Below are positions 46,741-59,067 of a stretch of 64,000 nt of DNA, one piece after another (the first letter of the stretch is position 1; each line of letters opens with the position of its first letter). The stretch spans positions 950-64,949 of the forward strand of contig MNCI01030652.1 in NCBI GenBank assembly GCA_015680685.1. Direction: 5' to 3'. Source of the stretch: Gnetum montanum. Its lineage: Eukaryota > Streptophyta > Gnetopsida > Gnetales > Gnetaceae. The notes below the pieces were generated by a model, which saw only the letters and a program-made list of their open reading frames with translations, was not told the origin of the DNA and searched no databases. A program made the position numbers and the translations under genes.

Positions 46741-48660
46741 TTAGTTGCACAGTTGTTTCCTAATTTGATGTGGGTTAGGAGGCACATAAGGCCTAAAGGG
46801 TACAATATGGTATTCACCTTGACCTTTTTTAGCTATGTCAAAGGGCAATTCTACCCACAAAGCATCTTCCGAAGGGTTAGGGGCATCTGTTGGTTCTTTG
46901 GATTGGTCTGCTTCATATTTTTTGCCTTCATCTTTCATAGCAGTGTTGGCTAAAGCCTTGAATGTCTTGGTCGTTGGTTTGGCATTGGTTAGCTTAGGCT
47001 CATTGGCCACTATTGCAATGGTTGTGGTTGCTTACTTGCCTTTGTCCTTGTCATTATCTTTCTCTTTCTCTATGTATAGGTTCTTGTAGGCCACATAAGT
47101 CAGATCCCTGCTAGCCTCCACCACATCCTAAATGCTCGTAGTTTGACCAAACGTTTAGTTTAAAGACTATGAGGCAAGGTAATATAGCTTTGACTTGATG
47201 AAGTTGTTTACTGCACCTTTGAAGATGGTTAGTAGGTGGGTTTTCATGATTGGCTCATGGATCTTGTTAAACGATGCACTCCATCACTAAATAAATCTTT
47301 GCACAAGCTCTAGGTGGCCCTACTTGATTTGCATCAACTGGTCTAGAGTTTCCTTAGGCTTCAAGTTGCATTTGAAGTGTGTGATGAATTGGCTAAGCAA
47401 TTCCTCTAAAGAAGTGATGGAAGCCCTACGAAGCATGCGGTACCAGTCTAATGCCTTACTAGTTAGGAACATGGTGAACACATAGATGATGGTGTTTGCC
47501 CATGCCTATAACAGGAGGCATTCTAACTAGAAGGTCACCAGATGGGCGTTGAGGTCCCCTTCATCATTGTATTTGGTGAATTATGGGTGGAACCCCTATG
47601 GGTAATGCCAGTGGTGGAATTGCAGGACTGATTGGATTGCCTAGTAAAAGTCCATCATGTGGATGGTTTCTGAGGAGGTAGCCTTAAGCCACTTGACCTT
47701 TTTAGTAAGGCTTTGGATTAGCTAGAATGCTTGATCCAAGCCAAGTGTGGTTGCAATGGTGGGCTACATGGGTTGTGCTACTTGTTGTGGTTGTTGGGTG
47801 GCCCATGACCCAACTTTGGGCTATGTAACCACATGCGATGCTTGTTGCTTGGGCTATACCATGGATACAACACTTGGACCCCACCACAAGTTTATGGGTT
47901 GGGCTATTGTAAAGGGTACCAATACGTTACGATAGGCAAGACAAATAATGCTTGATTCATGTATGATGAGGGAGGAATGTGCATGATGTGCATGTGGGGC
48001 TACGTAGGTGCAACGATTACTACTACAAAAGGCTAGACAACTTGAACAAGTTGAATGGGCTGAACAAGCTAAAAAGTTTATGAAGGTTGTAGATACTACA
48101 AAGGGATCATGAAGGGCATGTTAAAGGAAAGGCTAAAAGGAAAAGTAGCATCCTAGTGCATCTATGGCATTTGGTGAGTTGCCACCATAGGTGTTGACCT
48201 GGGCGATGACACCGGGCTATAGGATATCAGAGGAATAAAAGCAGAGGCTATCTACTAGAATGAGACATGGAATGGATTCTCATGCTCAGATTAAGCCTCA
48301 AACTTGTCCAAATCCTCCTGGAGGGGCTCCTTATAGTTCATCCCTGCCTCATAGCCCATGTTATAGATGATGTTGTCCAGCATCCACTAGTAATCTTCCA
48401 TGAGTAGGACAAAGTCAAAATCAGAAAGGAACCATTTCCTGCTATTATGATGCTTGCACTCATAACTACTTTTGGCTTTCATTTCTTAGTAGTCTAAGGG
48501 CAAACCTACCTATAGTTTTGCACAAACAAAGTTATATTGCTCGTCACTGAGCACCATGACCTTGGGAGGTAGGTTAAGCTACCTAAGAGATTGCCTTTGT
48601 GCTAAAGCAAGGTCCCCAAACCCAAGAAGGTTAATTTGGATTTTCCATTGAATAGGTCAG
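46741..48660 (-). pseudogene. gag of element B
   Basis: A Tat-type Gag. The N-terminal region (48660-47750) is proline- and methionine-rich and heavily interrupted. The capsid core near 47560-47150 reads LTSKALDWYRMLRRASITSL and LEELLSQFITHFKCNLKPKE, the Retrotrans_gag pattern of hydrophobic helices with W-Y. An open charged tail (47010-46741) starts NEPKLTNAKPTTKTFKALAN and ends VPPNPHQIRKQLCN. No zinc knuckle is visible, which is usual for Tat Gag as far as I know. The start at 48660 is approximate. Confidence 0.68.
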
Positions 48661-49126
48661 ACAACAACCATGCTCGGAGCAAAAGTTGAAGGTTGTTTAG
48701 GGTTTATGGTGCAAAGGAAAATGCAAAAAAGGTGCTTATGAAAAACAAGAAGGAAAATGGCTAAGTGCTAAAATGTAGGAAAATGGCTAAGTATGCAACT
48801 GCTCAAAAAAAAAGAGAAAGAAAAAAATGAATAAGTATAAAATGCAAAAAAAAATGGCTAAATTTGAATGCAATGAAAAACATGCTAAAAATGATTAACT
48901 CTAGAACTATGCTCAAAGCCAACTATGCTTGCTACGCTAGAGCCAGCTACTTTTCATTGAAGACCCAGAATTTGGCTAGGTGTAAACACCAGTGTTGTCA
49001 AGCTAGGTTATAGGGAAACTGATGACTAGAACCAATTTGCACAGGGTGTAGAGAGCACGCAAGGCATCATTCAAAGCATGAAGAAAGAAGGAAATGGCAA
49101 AGGTCCTCCTTTTAATTCCAGAAGAC

Positions 49127-50785
49127 TATAGCGACCAAAAATGTTGAAGGCTGGAATGGGACTCCAAGAGGTCAACGATCATATAGCCTTGACCTTCCTT
49201 TCACATGAGGGCCTATTGGGAATGGAGGCAGGGTGCTCAGGATAATCTTGTTGATTAAACTAGGACTTATAGGTGTTACAATGAAATGGGTGTTAAAGGG
49301 GATGTGGTGTTTTGCAATGTCCACAGTGTCCACAAGTGTGAGGGTAGTAAAGGTTTCAGATGCAAAAACAAGGATGCAAATGTGCAAATAATTTCTTAAA
49401 TAGTGAAAATTTAAATATAATGCTAAAATATATTTTAAAAACTACAAAAACTGCATAGGATATGAGCAAGAGAGAAAGGCACCATCCCAAATGGGGAAAA
49501 GTGTAGTCAATTACAAAGAAACATTTAGGAGGTACGCGGTGTAGAAACAAGCATAGTAGGCAATATAGTCATAGTCTCAGGGTGTCTAGCTATGAAGAAC
49601 TAATATTGTTGTGAAGTCTAAGCCTATTGAGTTGGTTGCCTCAATGTCTTACAAGTTGCAGTGGTCAATAGTGTGCTAGGCGGTGTACAATGATACCATA
49701 GTGGTGTGCAACAATGTCCGGTGGTGTCCTAAGGTTTGCCAGAATTCCAAGTGTGCTTGGTTGTAAGAGTTCCAAAAATGCCAATGTTTAAATTTTCCAA
49801 ATGAATATTTCAAAATGCTTACCTCTAAAATGTGAAGCATGGGGGTATTTATAGGCCTAGGGTTAGCATGAATCGCAGATTGGGTGCCATGTGGTAGAGG
49901 TAGTTGGAACTACGCTAGCCCCAACTATGCTCACACTGAAGAAAAATGGTATTTTGCAGGTGTGCTTCAATGGATCTTATTAGAATACCAAACTATGACT
50001 ATGATGCCAATACTACATGTGCAAGTGTTGAACAAACTACAATGTACCTAAAAATAATGCAAAATAAAGTAATTTTTGAGACTATGCTATCCACTCTCTC
50101 AAGTGGTATAAATCATAGGTACAAGTTAGGGGCAAATGGATGGGTGCAAATGAAATGCAAATTACTAATCTTACTTGCCAAAGGAATGTTAGTGCTGAGA
50201 TGTAGGATAGTGTTGAGTTTGGAGGCTTCTGAAGGTAGTTCTAGCAGACTACGTTGACTATGCTCTAAAGTGTACCTTAAGGAGTTAGGCAAATATTGCT
50301 AGAAAATGATGCTCAGTGTAGGCTATTCTAGCTATGCTCTAGAGCATAGTCTCGGAGGTGAGAGTGTAGCCTTAACACCTACAAAAAACTAACAAAGATG
50401 ATGTGCTCATGCAGACTACACTAACTATGCTCTAAAGCATAGTAGGGAGCATAGGCTTAGGAGTTAGAAAATCTACCAAACTATTTATTTCATCCCAATC
50501 ATGCTTGGAAGCCTCTAGCTCAACACTTAGGAAAATTTGCAAAACTAGTCATGTCAAGGTTGACTACACTAACTACACTTTGAAGCATGGTCCCGGTAGG
50601 GTGAGCATAGCCAAGACATTTAGAAGGATTTGTAGCTATTGTTAACACTTAAGAAAAATCTTGCAAATATGGGCTTTTTGTGTCAACTATGCTGGATATG
50701 CTCTAGAGTGTAGTCCTAGCAGTGGGAGCATAGTCTCAACACTTAGATAAAACTTGCCAAGTTTTGACACTTAGAAAAATCTACA
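49127..50785 (-). repeat. 5' LTR of element B (about 1.66 kb)
   Basis: The minus strand starts TGTAGATTTTTC at 50785 and ends GGTCGCTATA at about 49127. A TATA box CTATAAATACCCCC lies near 49848-49860 on the minus strand. U3 contains five repeats with a CTATGCTCTAGAGCATAG palindrome core (near 50255, 50335, 50425, 50575, 50700). I could not assign the primer-binding site; the sequence after the LTR reads TCTTCTGGAATT. Confidence 0.65.
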
Positions 50786-50791
50786 GTTGAG

Positions 50792-51720
50792 ACCCGAAAG
50801 CTTGAATTTGGTGGTGTTTCAAAGAGCATTGGAAGTTTTTCATACACTAAATCGTAAGGAGAGTAGCCAATAGGAAGTTTTCATGTTGAGTGATAAGCCT
50901 AGAGGGCATCATTAAGTTTGGTGCTCTAATCTCTCCTATATTTGCTTATGATTCTCATTAAGATTTTTGTGATCTCCTAGTTAGTTACCTCTACTTAACC
51001 ATTAGGTTGGGGATGGTATGATGTTGTTAATTTATGTTCAACCCCCAAGTGTTACATTAACTTTCTAAAAGTGGCACCTATGAAATGACTTCCATTGTTA
51101 GAAATTAGTATATGTGGCATCCTAAACCTAGTTACAACATTTTTTTATATAAATCTAGCAATAGTGGATGATGTACAATTAGTAACAACTACTACTTTTG
51201 CCCATTTTATGTAGTAGTCAACTACTATGATGATATATGCCTTTCCATTGGACATTGGTGTGATGGGACCCATGAAGTCAATGTCTCATATGTCAAAAGG
51301 TTCTAGTGGTTGAATCCACTGTTGAGGATCTTTCATGTGAGCGATCATCCCACCATCTCATTGACAACATTCACAAGATTGGACAAACTGGTGGGCATCC
51401 TTAAAGATTGTAGGCCAATAGTATCCTAACATTAGGATTTTTATGGTTGTGCATCTCCTTGCATAGTGGTCTCTGCAAGGCCCTTCATGTGCATCCTAGA
51501 GAATGCATAGTTGATCTTCATCAAGGACACACCAATGAATTAAGCCATCGACACACACCTTATAAAGGTGTCCATTGATTTCCATAAAGTATTTGACCCA
51601 ATAAAGAAATTGTTTCTTCTTTCTAAAGTCAAGATCTTGTGGCATCTTTTGAGTGAGAAAATAGGTGAGGATGCCATTATACCAAGTTGTTTTTGTAAGT
51701 GTTTGATCATTTAGTGCTCA
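50792..51720 (-). pseudogene. Integrase zinc finger and core of element C
   Basis: The N-terminal HHCC finger near 51440-51340 ends FVQSCECCQ. The core shows DIDFMGPITPMSNGKAYIII (first Asp) near 51285, VVDYYIKWAKVVVVTNC, then ISNNGSHFIGATF near 51090, where the second catalytic Asp has become Asn by a single transition. Next come TSYHPQPNG and VEVTN with the catalytic Glu near 51020. It ends in GYSPYDLVYEKLP near 50850, then element B begins; the C-terminal domain continues at 35719-35379. Stops at TGA and TAG are common. Confidence 0.85.
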
Positions 51721-51779
51721 TGTAAAGAGAAGTTCATCTAGAAACTGATAAGAGGGTAGGATTTCCTTTCTTTATTATC

Positions 51780-52100
51780 CCACATTAAGTGAGAGAGCTA
51801 GTTAGCGATCACATTTTTGGTCCCTTTTTAATCTACCATTATCAAATCGAATTCCTGCAAGTTCACAAGACACCATATAATATGAGGGCTCACCATTGGC
51901 TTGTTCATGAGTAAGTGAATTGTACTATGGTCCATATGCACAAATAATTTGTAGCCAAACACATAGTGCCTAAACTTTTCAAGAGCATACACCACTACCA
52001 TTAATTCTTTCTCCATGGTTATCTACTTTAATTGTGCTCCCACAATGCTTTAGCTTATGTAGTGGATGTAGTATAGATGTTTCTTATTATCCAACTGCGT
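51780..52100 (-). pseudogene. RNase H of element C
   Basis: The open frame 52016-51828 reads MEKELMVVVYALEKFRHYVF, then VHMDHSTIHLLMNKP and LVNLQEFDLIMVD. This is the Athila-type RNase H box (EKELLAVV... TDH... LLLQEFDL), with the expected TDH read as MDH. The preceding part, near 52140, has a few stops. Confidence 0.86.
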
Positions 52101-53150
52101 GAGAACTGCTCCCAAGGTGTAGTTAGATGCATTTATCATGATGTGAAATGGTCTAGACTAGTCTGGTGCCCATAGGATTGGTATTTTTATGAGTTTCTCC
52201 TTTAACTGTTAGAATGTATGTTCACATTGCTTGGTCTAGATGAAAGGTACTTCTTTCTTTGTAAGCTTTACCAATGGTTTTACGACCTTAGAGAAATTCT
52301 CTATGAATTGCCAGTAGTAACCAATGTGACCAAGGAATGACTAAACATCTTTAACTATCTTTAGATGGTATGTTATTCCTTGGATAACCCTTATTTTTTT
52401 AGGGTCTACATCAATCCCTGCTTGAGTGATTCTATGCCCTAGTACAATGCCTTCTTGAACCATGAGATGGCTCTTTGCCAATTATGCTACAAATTTGTTT
52501 CCACACATCTCTTCAGTACTTGCTCAAGGCAGTCCAAGGCTTGCTCAAATTTTTCTTCATAGGCGGAGAAGTCATCCATGAAAACTTCCACAACACTACC
52601 AATCTATTGTTGAAAGATGCTAAGGACCAAGCATCGAAATGTTGTAGGGACATTACACAGATCAAATGGCATCTTACAATATGCAAAAGTTCCCTAGGGA
52701 ATGGTGAATGTCATCTTGGCCTAATCTTTGGGTCCAATTTGGATTTGGTTATAGCCACTATAACCATCTAAGAATCTATAATAGCAATGCCCAAAGATGG
52801 TGTCCAACACTTGGTCAACAAACAACAATGGAAAATGATCTTTAAATATTTCCATGTTCAATAGCCTAAAGTTAATGCAAACCCATCACTTACCACCTTT
52901 CTTTGGCACAATTAAGAGTGGGCTAATCCACTCACTATCCTACATGGATGGGATGAACCCTACGTTGAGAAGTTCAATTTTCTTCTTGACGATCTGCTTC
53001 AATTTGGGGTTTAGTTGTCTCTATGGTTACCTTCTTAGCTTCATGGCTAGGTTGATGTAAATGCAATGCTAGCATATCCTTACATTGATTCTAGTTAGCT
53101 TGGGATATGACTAAGCAAAGTTTGTTGACCATTTGTTGACCACCTTTAAT
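52100..53150 (-). pseudogene. Reverse transcriptase of element C
   Basis: On the minus strand the frame reads LLIVPKKGGKWWVCINFRLL (fingers) near 52890, DHFPLLFVDQVLDTIFGHCY, YRFLDGYSGYNQIQI, WGTFAYCKMPFDLCNVPTTF near 52670, then VFMDDFSAYEEKFEQALDCL. The catalytic FMDD box is intact at 52582-52571. Connection sequence follows. This is the Athila pattern (VFMDDFSVYG). Scattered stops interrupt it, for instance after the DDFSAY segment. Confidence 0.88.
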
Positions 53151-53399
53151 AGCCTTACTTTTTATTTAGGAGCAAGTTTGGCATTAATTATGATCAGCTT
53201 ACCATTATTTAAGAATGCATACTCCATGCCAACTAGTAAAGTTTTTAGCTCTAAGGGCTCTTTCTTGAAGTTATTAGGGATTTCCAACTCTCCCTAACAA
53301 GTATCATCATCTTCATCAAAGAGTTTGGAATGAACTTATTTAAGTTCATCCATGCTTTCGACATAAGCATATGGTAGGCTCTTAGTTGGTTCCATGCAT

Positions 53400-54061
53400 A
53401 ATGTGTTGCTTTCTGAGTCAACTATTAGATACTAGGTGCCCTCATATTTTGTGCTTGTTGTGTACAGACACCTTTGAATATCAATTTCTTGTGCACACTA
53501 ATTGCATGCTTTAATGTATGTACTTTTGATGAACTAAATATTTTTCATATAATTGCACCTATTATCACTATAAGTGATGCATGAAACATGCTTGTTCTCT
53601 AGCTTTCCAAATTCATTCTTCTTAGAGATTTTCAAGGAGAGGTCCCTTATGCCCATACGTAAATTAATCATGCTTAACCAAGATCTTCCCATAATGATGG
53701 GAAAGTCACCTTTGCAATTTTCAGCTTTGATCACTAGAAAATCAACAAGATAGGACCACCCACAAACTATGGTCATAATGTCCTCTACTAATTCTAGAGG
53801 GATATTAATTGACTAGTTAGCCAATTCCAAATGAATGTTACTCTTATTGAGAAGTGATAGGTTCCAAGCTTTGTACATGTCATGAGAGATGAGATTGATA
53901 CCAAAACTAGAGTCAAGAAGAGCCTTGCATGGCTTATGTCTAGTGATATGTAGGTAAATGAGTGGACTTCCTAGGTTAGATCTTTTCATGAGAAGATTGC
54001 TAACCTTGATCAAATCAGAAACATCATGAGTTAACATCACAATGTGGATATGATGTGTCAT
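53400..54061 (-). pseudogene. Aspartic protease domain of element C
   Basis: The active-site part lies in the open frame 54061-53813: KPCKALLDSSFGINLISHDM, where the catalytic D is present but the following residues are SS instead of LG or TG. The next open frame, 53776-53534, carries MTIVCGWSYLVDFLVIKAEN and DFPIIMGRSWLSMINLRMGI. A linker with CAYKK-type residues and a stretch shared with element A (near 53480-53400) leads to reverse transcriptase. Confidence 0.84.
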
Positions 54062-55290
54062 TTAGTTTGAAGGGCACTTGAAGATATTTGATGTAGAGGA
54101 TGAGGGTGTTAAATATGCACGGCGATCAACTGTACTAGGTTGTGAGGGTTGGAGAGGATTTTTGGCTCAGAAGAAGGGTGCTTTTCTAGATCAATTATCC
54201 AAACCACTTAACTAGAAAGCTAATTTTGAATGTACAGCCCTTATAGCATTTTGTTGATGTAGCTCTAGAGGAATCTCACCCTACATGGATGGAGTAGGAG
54301 GTAATTGGGTTGAGCATAGAGGTGTGTGTGTAGATGGATGTAGAGGGTGGTATGGATATGGGTTTTCTCCTCGAGTAGATGGTGAATGTGTTCAATAGTA
54401 CTTTGTAGGGTAATAGTGATGCTAAAATGAAGCATGACTTGCAGAACTTCTTGAAGAGATGGGTTGTTGAACATAGTACCTGTATGGATCTAGTTTTCTG
54501 TAAGGGTACTACTACCTTGGCAGTGGCATTTCCCACAATTGTGGTTGGTACCATTGTTGATATTATTCATAAGTTTGTGAAGGAGCTCCACTCAAGTAAT
54601 AAGCTTGTTTTTACTGATGGAACTACCTTGGATTGCCTTTATGAGAAGGTAATCGTCTAGGTGCTTGCCTACATGTTAGTCAAGGATTCAATGCATACAC
54701 CCTAGACTCTTGTAAGTGTGACACCACAAGGTAACAACTCTTTAGATTTTCATATTGATAAATGTCACAACTATTTTCATCATCAAAGTCAGTTTCTACA
54801 ACTTCCTCTACAACAACAACCTTGCCCTTACCTCTCTAGTAAGCATGTTTAGCTTCTTTTTGAATCCTATAGTTAAGATCTCTATTTTTCTCTTTGGATT
54901 CTTTAGCAATCTTCATACAACTTGGAATTTTTTATCCAAAGAGTCCCATAATTTTTGGATAGATAAGGTTTTCCTATTCACCACTTCATTAAATAGTGAC
55001 TCCTCCTCATCACAAAATTGGACCTCCCATTTCATAATGGAAGGATCCCTATTATACTCTTCTGCACTTTCCCTCTTTCACAACTCACCTTCTTCTTTTG
55101 CTACCTACTCTGTTAGCCTTTGGATCTGATAAGCTCTTAGATCAAACAATCTCCCTTAGACATACAGCCCAAGAGTTCTTCTAGTTTCTTCTATGAGCCC
55201 ATCTATGATGTGGCAAAGTTCTTCCCTCTGAGAATGACCATGGCTAGGGCATCAGTGTAAGAGTGAATAATATCTACTCATAGTGGCATC
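54062..55290 (-). pseudogene. gag of element C, C-terminal part
   Basis: This includes the proline/tyrosine-rich tail (54554-54265), the nucleocapsid and linker region (about 54960-54670), and the segment near 55230-55130 that matches A 14830-14740 (MDGLRHETRRTLG type). At 55290 the frame is interrupted by the target duplication and LTR of element D; the rest resumes at 62960. Several stops and frameshifts. Confidence 0.75.
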
Positions 55291-55295
55291 CAAGG

Positions 55296-56086
55296 TGATG
55301 AGTGGAAAGGTACCCCTACACTCAACCATATGAATATGAGGGTCTCATGCGTGATTCTGTTGAACTCCGTTGTCTTAGGTTGCAGTTCATTATCTAAACA
55401 GTTATTATTAAGTCGTAGTTTGCTGTCTTCCCATCTGGACTAGTGTTAACTTTGTCACATACGGTTTAGTCCAAAATGAGGTGTATGATGTGTTCCTATA
55501 CTAATGCTACTCCTAGAGATAATGGAAAATGATATTAGCTAAGTTAAGAGAGAGAGGGTGAGATAGAATATAAGCTAGCCTAAGTGCGATGAGTATCCAT
55601 TCCTTAATTATCCATACACATCTTGGGCCTCGTGCACAACTACCACTAGGATTACCAAGCGTGGATCCTAAGTACGCTACTGGGTTACCAAGTAGTCACA
55701 CTTAAATGCTCATGATCAAGTCGTACTCATTCCGCGTTTAACAGGAGTTAAAGGTAGAGAGATATTAACTACGAAAGAGATGAAGAATAATGAAAATTAA
55801 ATAATTAAACTAAGTGAATGCTATAATGATGAAGTAATCTCGATCTTTATTTTCGATCATGTGCGTGTCCAAGTATGTCACACTTGAATAAGGATGTACA
55901 ATTACAATCACCACACTATAGGCATACACTGGGAGAGAAGGGTTGAGAGAAAAACTGATGTACTCTAATTACTAACTACCTACCAGATCTATATACCTCT
56001 TATTTATAGATGAGGAGACAGGCTATGATATCGCGTACACGATATCATGGCTATGATATCATGACCAACAAAATGATAACTCATCA
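55296..56086 (-). repeat. 3' LTR of element D (791 bp)
   Basis: The minus strand starts TGATGAGTTATC and ends CCACTCATCA. It has GATATC palindromes at 56020-56062 and a TATA box CTATAAATAAGAGG near 55998-56010. Confidence 0.92.
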
Positions 56087-56102
56087 TACTCCCACGACTA
56101 AA
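56087..56102 (-). promoter_or_regulatory. Polypurine tract of element D
   Basis: The minus strand reads TTTAGTCGTGGGAGTA directly before the 3' LTR. Confidence 0.85.
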
Positions 56103-56277
56103 TGAAAACTCGTCCTCGAGTTACAGTGAGGACAACTTCCATTGATTACATAGTGGATAGGTATGGGATTATTGACTGATGAGGATGGGTTCATGCTGCA
56201 ATTTGGGATCAGAACAAAATTGAGACACCTCACAAAGAATGCAAAGGAAAATCCTATAGCTACAAAATTGATGGAAC

Positions 56278-59067
56278 TCATGTAGTTCCTGGTGGCGGTG
56301 GCTCCTTCATGGATGCTTTTCCCTTGTCTTGTGCTCTAGGTCTTGGGACTTGATGGCGTTGAAGTATGGCCTTGAGTCTCTCCTCTTCGATCTGGGGATC
56401 CTATGCTATCCATGCTAATGTTCCAATGTTTGATGAAGTCAGCACCTCCCATGGGCAGGATAGTTGTGGAAACATTTTGTTTGCCTTCACTTACCAAGCT
56501 GCAAACACCCGTCGTTCCTCCTCGTAGCCTCTGTCTTTGTCTCTGTATTCTTGGAAATCTACAAGCCATCAAGTGAAATTTTTTGTGACACATTTTTATC
56601 CTTGGTAGCTTTCTTTAACCACCTCAAGTTTAGAATTTGCAATCTCTAGTTTTTGCAATATCTTCTTGCGTTTTGCAAATTTTGTTTCATATTTGCTGTA
56701 AGTAGTGGCTACCTGTTGCTTGAGCTCTTTTCTTAAGCACCTTGCTATTAACATGGCAAGGTTGGCATACCACGGGTTTTCCAAATCCATGTATTCTATA
56801 AGATCTTGGATTTGCAGGTCCCATTTTTTAACTTCCACCTAGTGGACAAATGCATATGTGTCCAATATGGCCTGCCAATCAGTGTTTTGAGCACTGATAG
56901 CATTGATGTGGGCCTTGGCCATATGGATATCCTTCTCAACGTTCTATTTGTACATCCCCACCTGGTCTCAAAAGTGCTCCTTTAGCTTTTCATGTCGTTT
57001 AGCCTCATTTTGCCACGTGCTTTTTTCAATAGTTGTCTTCTGGTGGTTGGTGCATACCTCCTCCATTGAGAGGGTTCGATTCCCCCTGGCTAAATGGTTC
57101 ATGTCTTGGTTGACCTAGATGAGTTGTTCTCATAACTACTAAAAATGTTCTTCAAGAACATTCTTTTACTTTTCCACAGAGGTCAACCAAAGGTTGTCAG
57201 CAACAAGCTGCTTGTTTTCCTCTTGTAAGGCCTTGAGTGCCTTGGTATGAGCATAAGTTTGCACTTGCGCTACAGAGGCATCCCAAACGACCTTCTCTTT
57301 TTCTTCTACCATCTTCTTATTCTCTATTAGTAGTTTTTCTAGTTGCTCAGTTTTGAAATCATCTAACTAGTCCATGGGAACCAATTACAAAGGATCCCAT
57401 TGTGCTGCTTGTAGGGCCACAAGCCTTTCTTGCAATTTTTGCATCTCTTCTTCAACGTGCTCGGCCCTCATCTCTGTTAAGACCAGCTTTCCTTTGGTGG
57501 AAATGAGGTCTGATTAAATTACCGTAACATCCTGAGGGATGTCAAATAGGGACTTCATTACTTGTCCTATTTGTAGCAATCGATCAAGTACATCCTCATG
57601 TTCTACAGGAGTCATTGAGGTTCTGGCCAAAGTTTGAGCATCCCTTGCTTCCGTGAGATCTACCAGTGGCATAACAGGTACATTTAATGATTCTTTAATG
57701 TGGTCTACAACCACTTCTGTGGCTCCCACTACATCCTGGTGTTGCATGACCACCACTATGGCCCCTTCACCAGTTTCTAATTGCACTTGGAAAGATGCAG
57801 CGTTCCCCAAGATCTATTGTGACCAAGTGCTTTCCCCTCCTCCTGTATGAATGGACACTTCACCCCTTCCATGATCCAAAGAAACTATGGGCTACATGGC
57901 ATCGTCGATGGCATGGAAGAGATTTTCATCATCACGACTTCCCCAACTAATCATCTCAGCGATGGCCCTAAGATGGCTCATCAACGATTTGTAATCTTGT
58001 GGCGGCGGTGGTTGATCCTGGCCCATGCTAGGCCCTACTTCCTATTGTTGGCTAGGTCCCATACTTAGAAGTTGGCTAGGTCCTGCAAGTTGAGTTGCAG
58101 TTGGCCCAGCCATCTATTCTTTTTCTTGTTCCAATCCCAACATCTCACTAGTGATTTTCCTTACGACTGGTGGCCTTAGTACTTCATCATATGAAGCATT
58201 TTGGGCTTTTTACAGGACATCATTAGTATATCCTCTAATGTCAGCATGTCTACACAACTTCCTGATAAGACAAGGGAACGGTAATGCAATTTTCCTAGTC
58301 TTCCGTTCTTCAAACCGCCTCTGGATCTCTATAAAATATAGATAGGGCAGGTTAGCATTAACTTTTCCCATCAACACTACACATCCTCTTGCTGCATATG
58401 TTGAAATTCTCTTTAAGCCCTTCATGGGGAAGAGGTGATAAGTTCCAATTTTGAAATAGATCCTCTCTTCCATTATCAGATCTCCAAATGTCTTATCCTT
58501 GCCATATGCCCTTTCCAACCAAACACGTCGTGCATCAAGGTTTGAATGGGTAGACAACTAAGCAACCTTTAGCCCTGTATTCAAAAGGTTTAATGCTTCT
58601 AAAATGGCTTGAACAAAGAAATTGACTGTCACACCATAAATGTTTGTTGTGGTGCCTTGTTCTCTATTGTGCCAAAATTGGTACGTTTCCCCTAAGTACC
58701 AGGCACCGCTTTTAGAGAGGACAGGCCATAATGGGGATCCTTTGAGGTGATCCCTAACAGCCTCTGGAGCAAACTCTATGAAAGATTCAAAATTCAATTC
58801 CAAAATCACCGCAGTGAAGGTGGATCTTTCGTGGATAGCTTGAACACAATCCTGGGGAAACGTGAGATGTTGTCTCTATTCAGGCACTGCTACAGCTCCT
58901 CCTTCTACCTACCTTGATTGTATAGTAGTAGGGTCTTCTTGGTGAATGCTAAATGATTTTTCCTCCTACTCTACATGTTGTCTGATAGGAACTTTTCCTT
59001 CACCTCTCCTAGGTCATTTGCTTTCACCTTGAGTAGGACCTTCCTGTTGTCCACGTTTCGAGGCCAT
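56278..59067 (-). pseudogene. env-like ORF of element D, 930 codons in one frame
   Basis: The most complete copy of the third ORF. From ATG 59067 (MASKRGQQEGPTQGESK then a stop) to the stop at 56278 the frame is unbroken by indels, with about 25 nonsense codons by my reading. N-terminal domain (59067-58210): YLGETYQFWHNREQ, then HSNLDARRVWLERAYGKDKT, ending LPFPCLIRKLCRHADI. The last motif recalls the family called putative plant transposon protein (PF20167 type), an uncertain match. The middle is a proline/glutamine-rich linker (58200-57830). The C-terminal half (57810-56600) is a long charged coiled coil, including TEQLEKLLIENKKMVEEKEK. The tail near 56470-56340 reads EEERLKAILQRHQ. No signal peptide or clear membrane segment was seen. 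Confidence 0.75.

Larger units (their letters stand above)
35727..50785 (-). mobile_element. Element B: Tat-like Ty3/gypsy element inserted in integrase of C
   Basis: A minus-strand element of about 15 kb. On the minus strand its ends read TGTAGATT and ACTACA. TTGAG occurs at both flanks (35720-35724 and 50787-50791), offset by two and one bases from the LTR ends, so the target duplication is probable rather than exact. Order on the minus strand: 5' LTR (50785-49127), gag (48660-46741), a 6-kb block with opposite-strand coding, reverse transcriptase, RNase H, a second archaeal-type RNase H, integrase, and a terminal region. Two RNase H modules and the YVDDIVVK box place it in the Tat/Ogre lineage. 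Protease was not found. Confidence 0.8.

Noticed and set aside
54755-55129. 124-aa plus-strand frame in gag of C
   Set aside because: Antisense to the gag linker and nucleocapsid region of C; hydrophobic composition is a by-product of the complementary charged helices.
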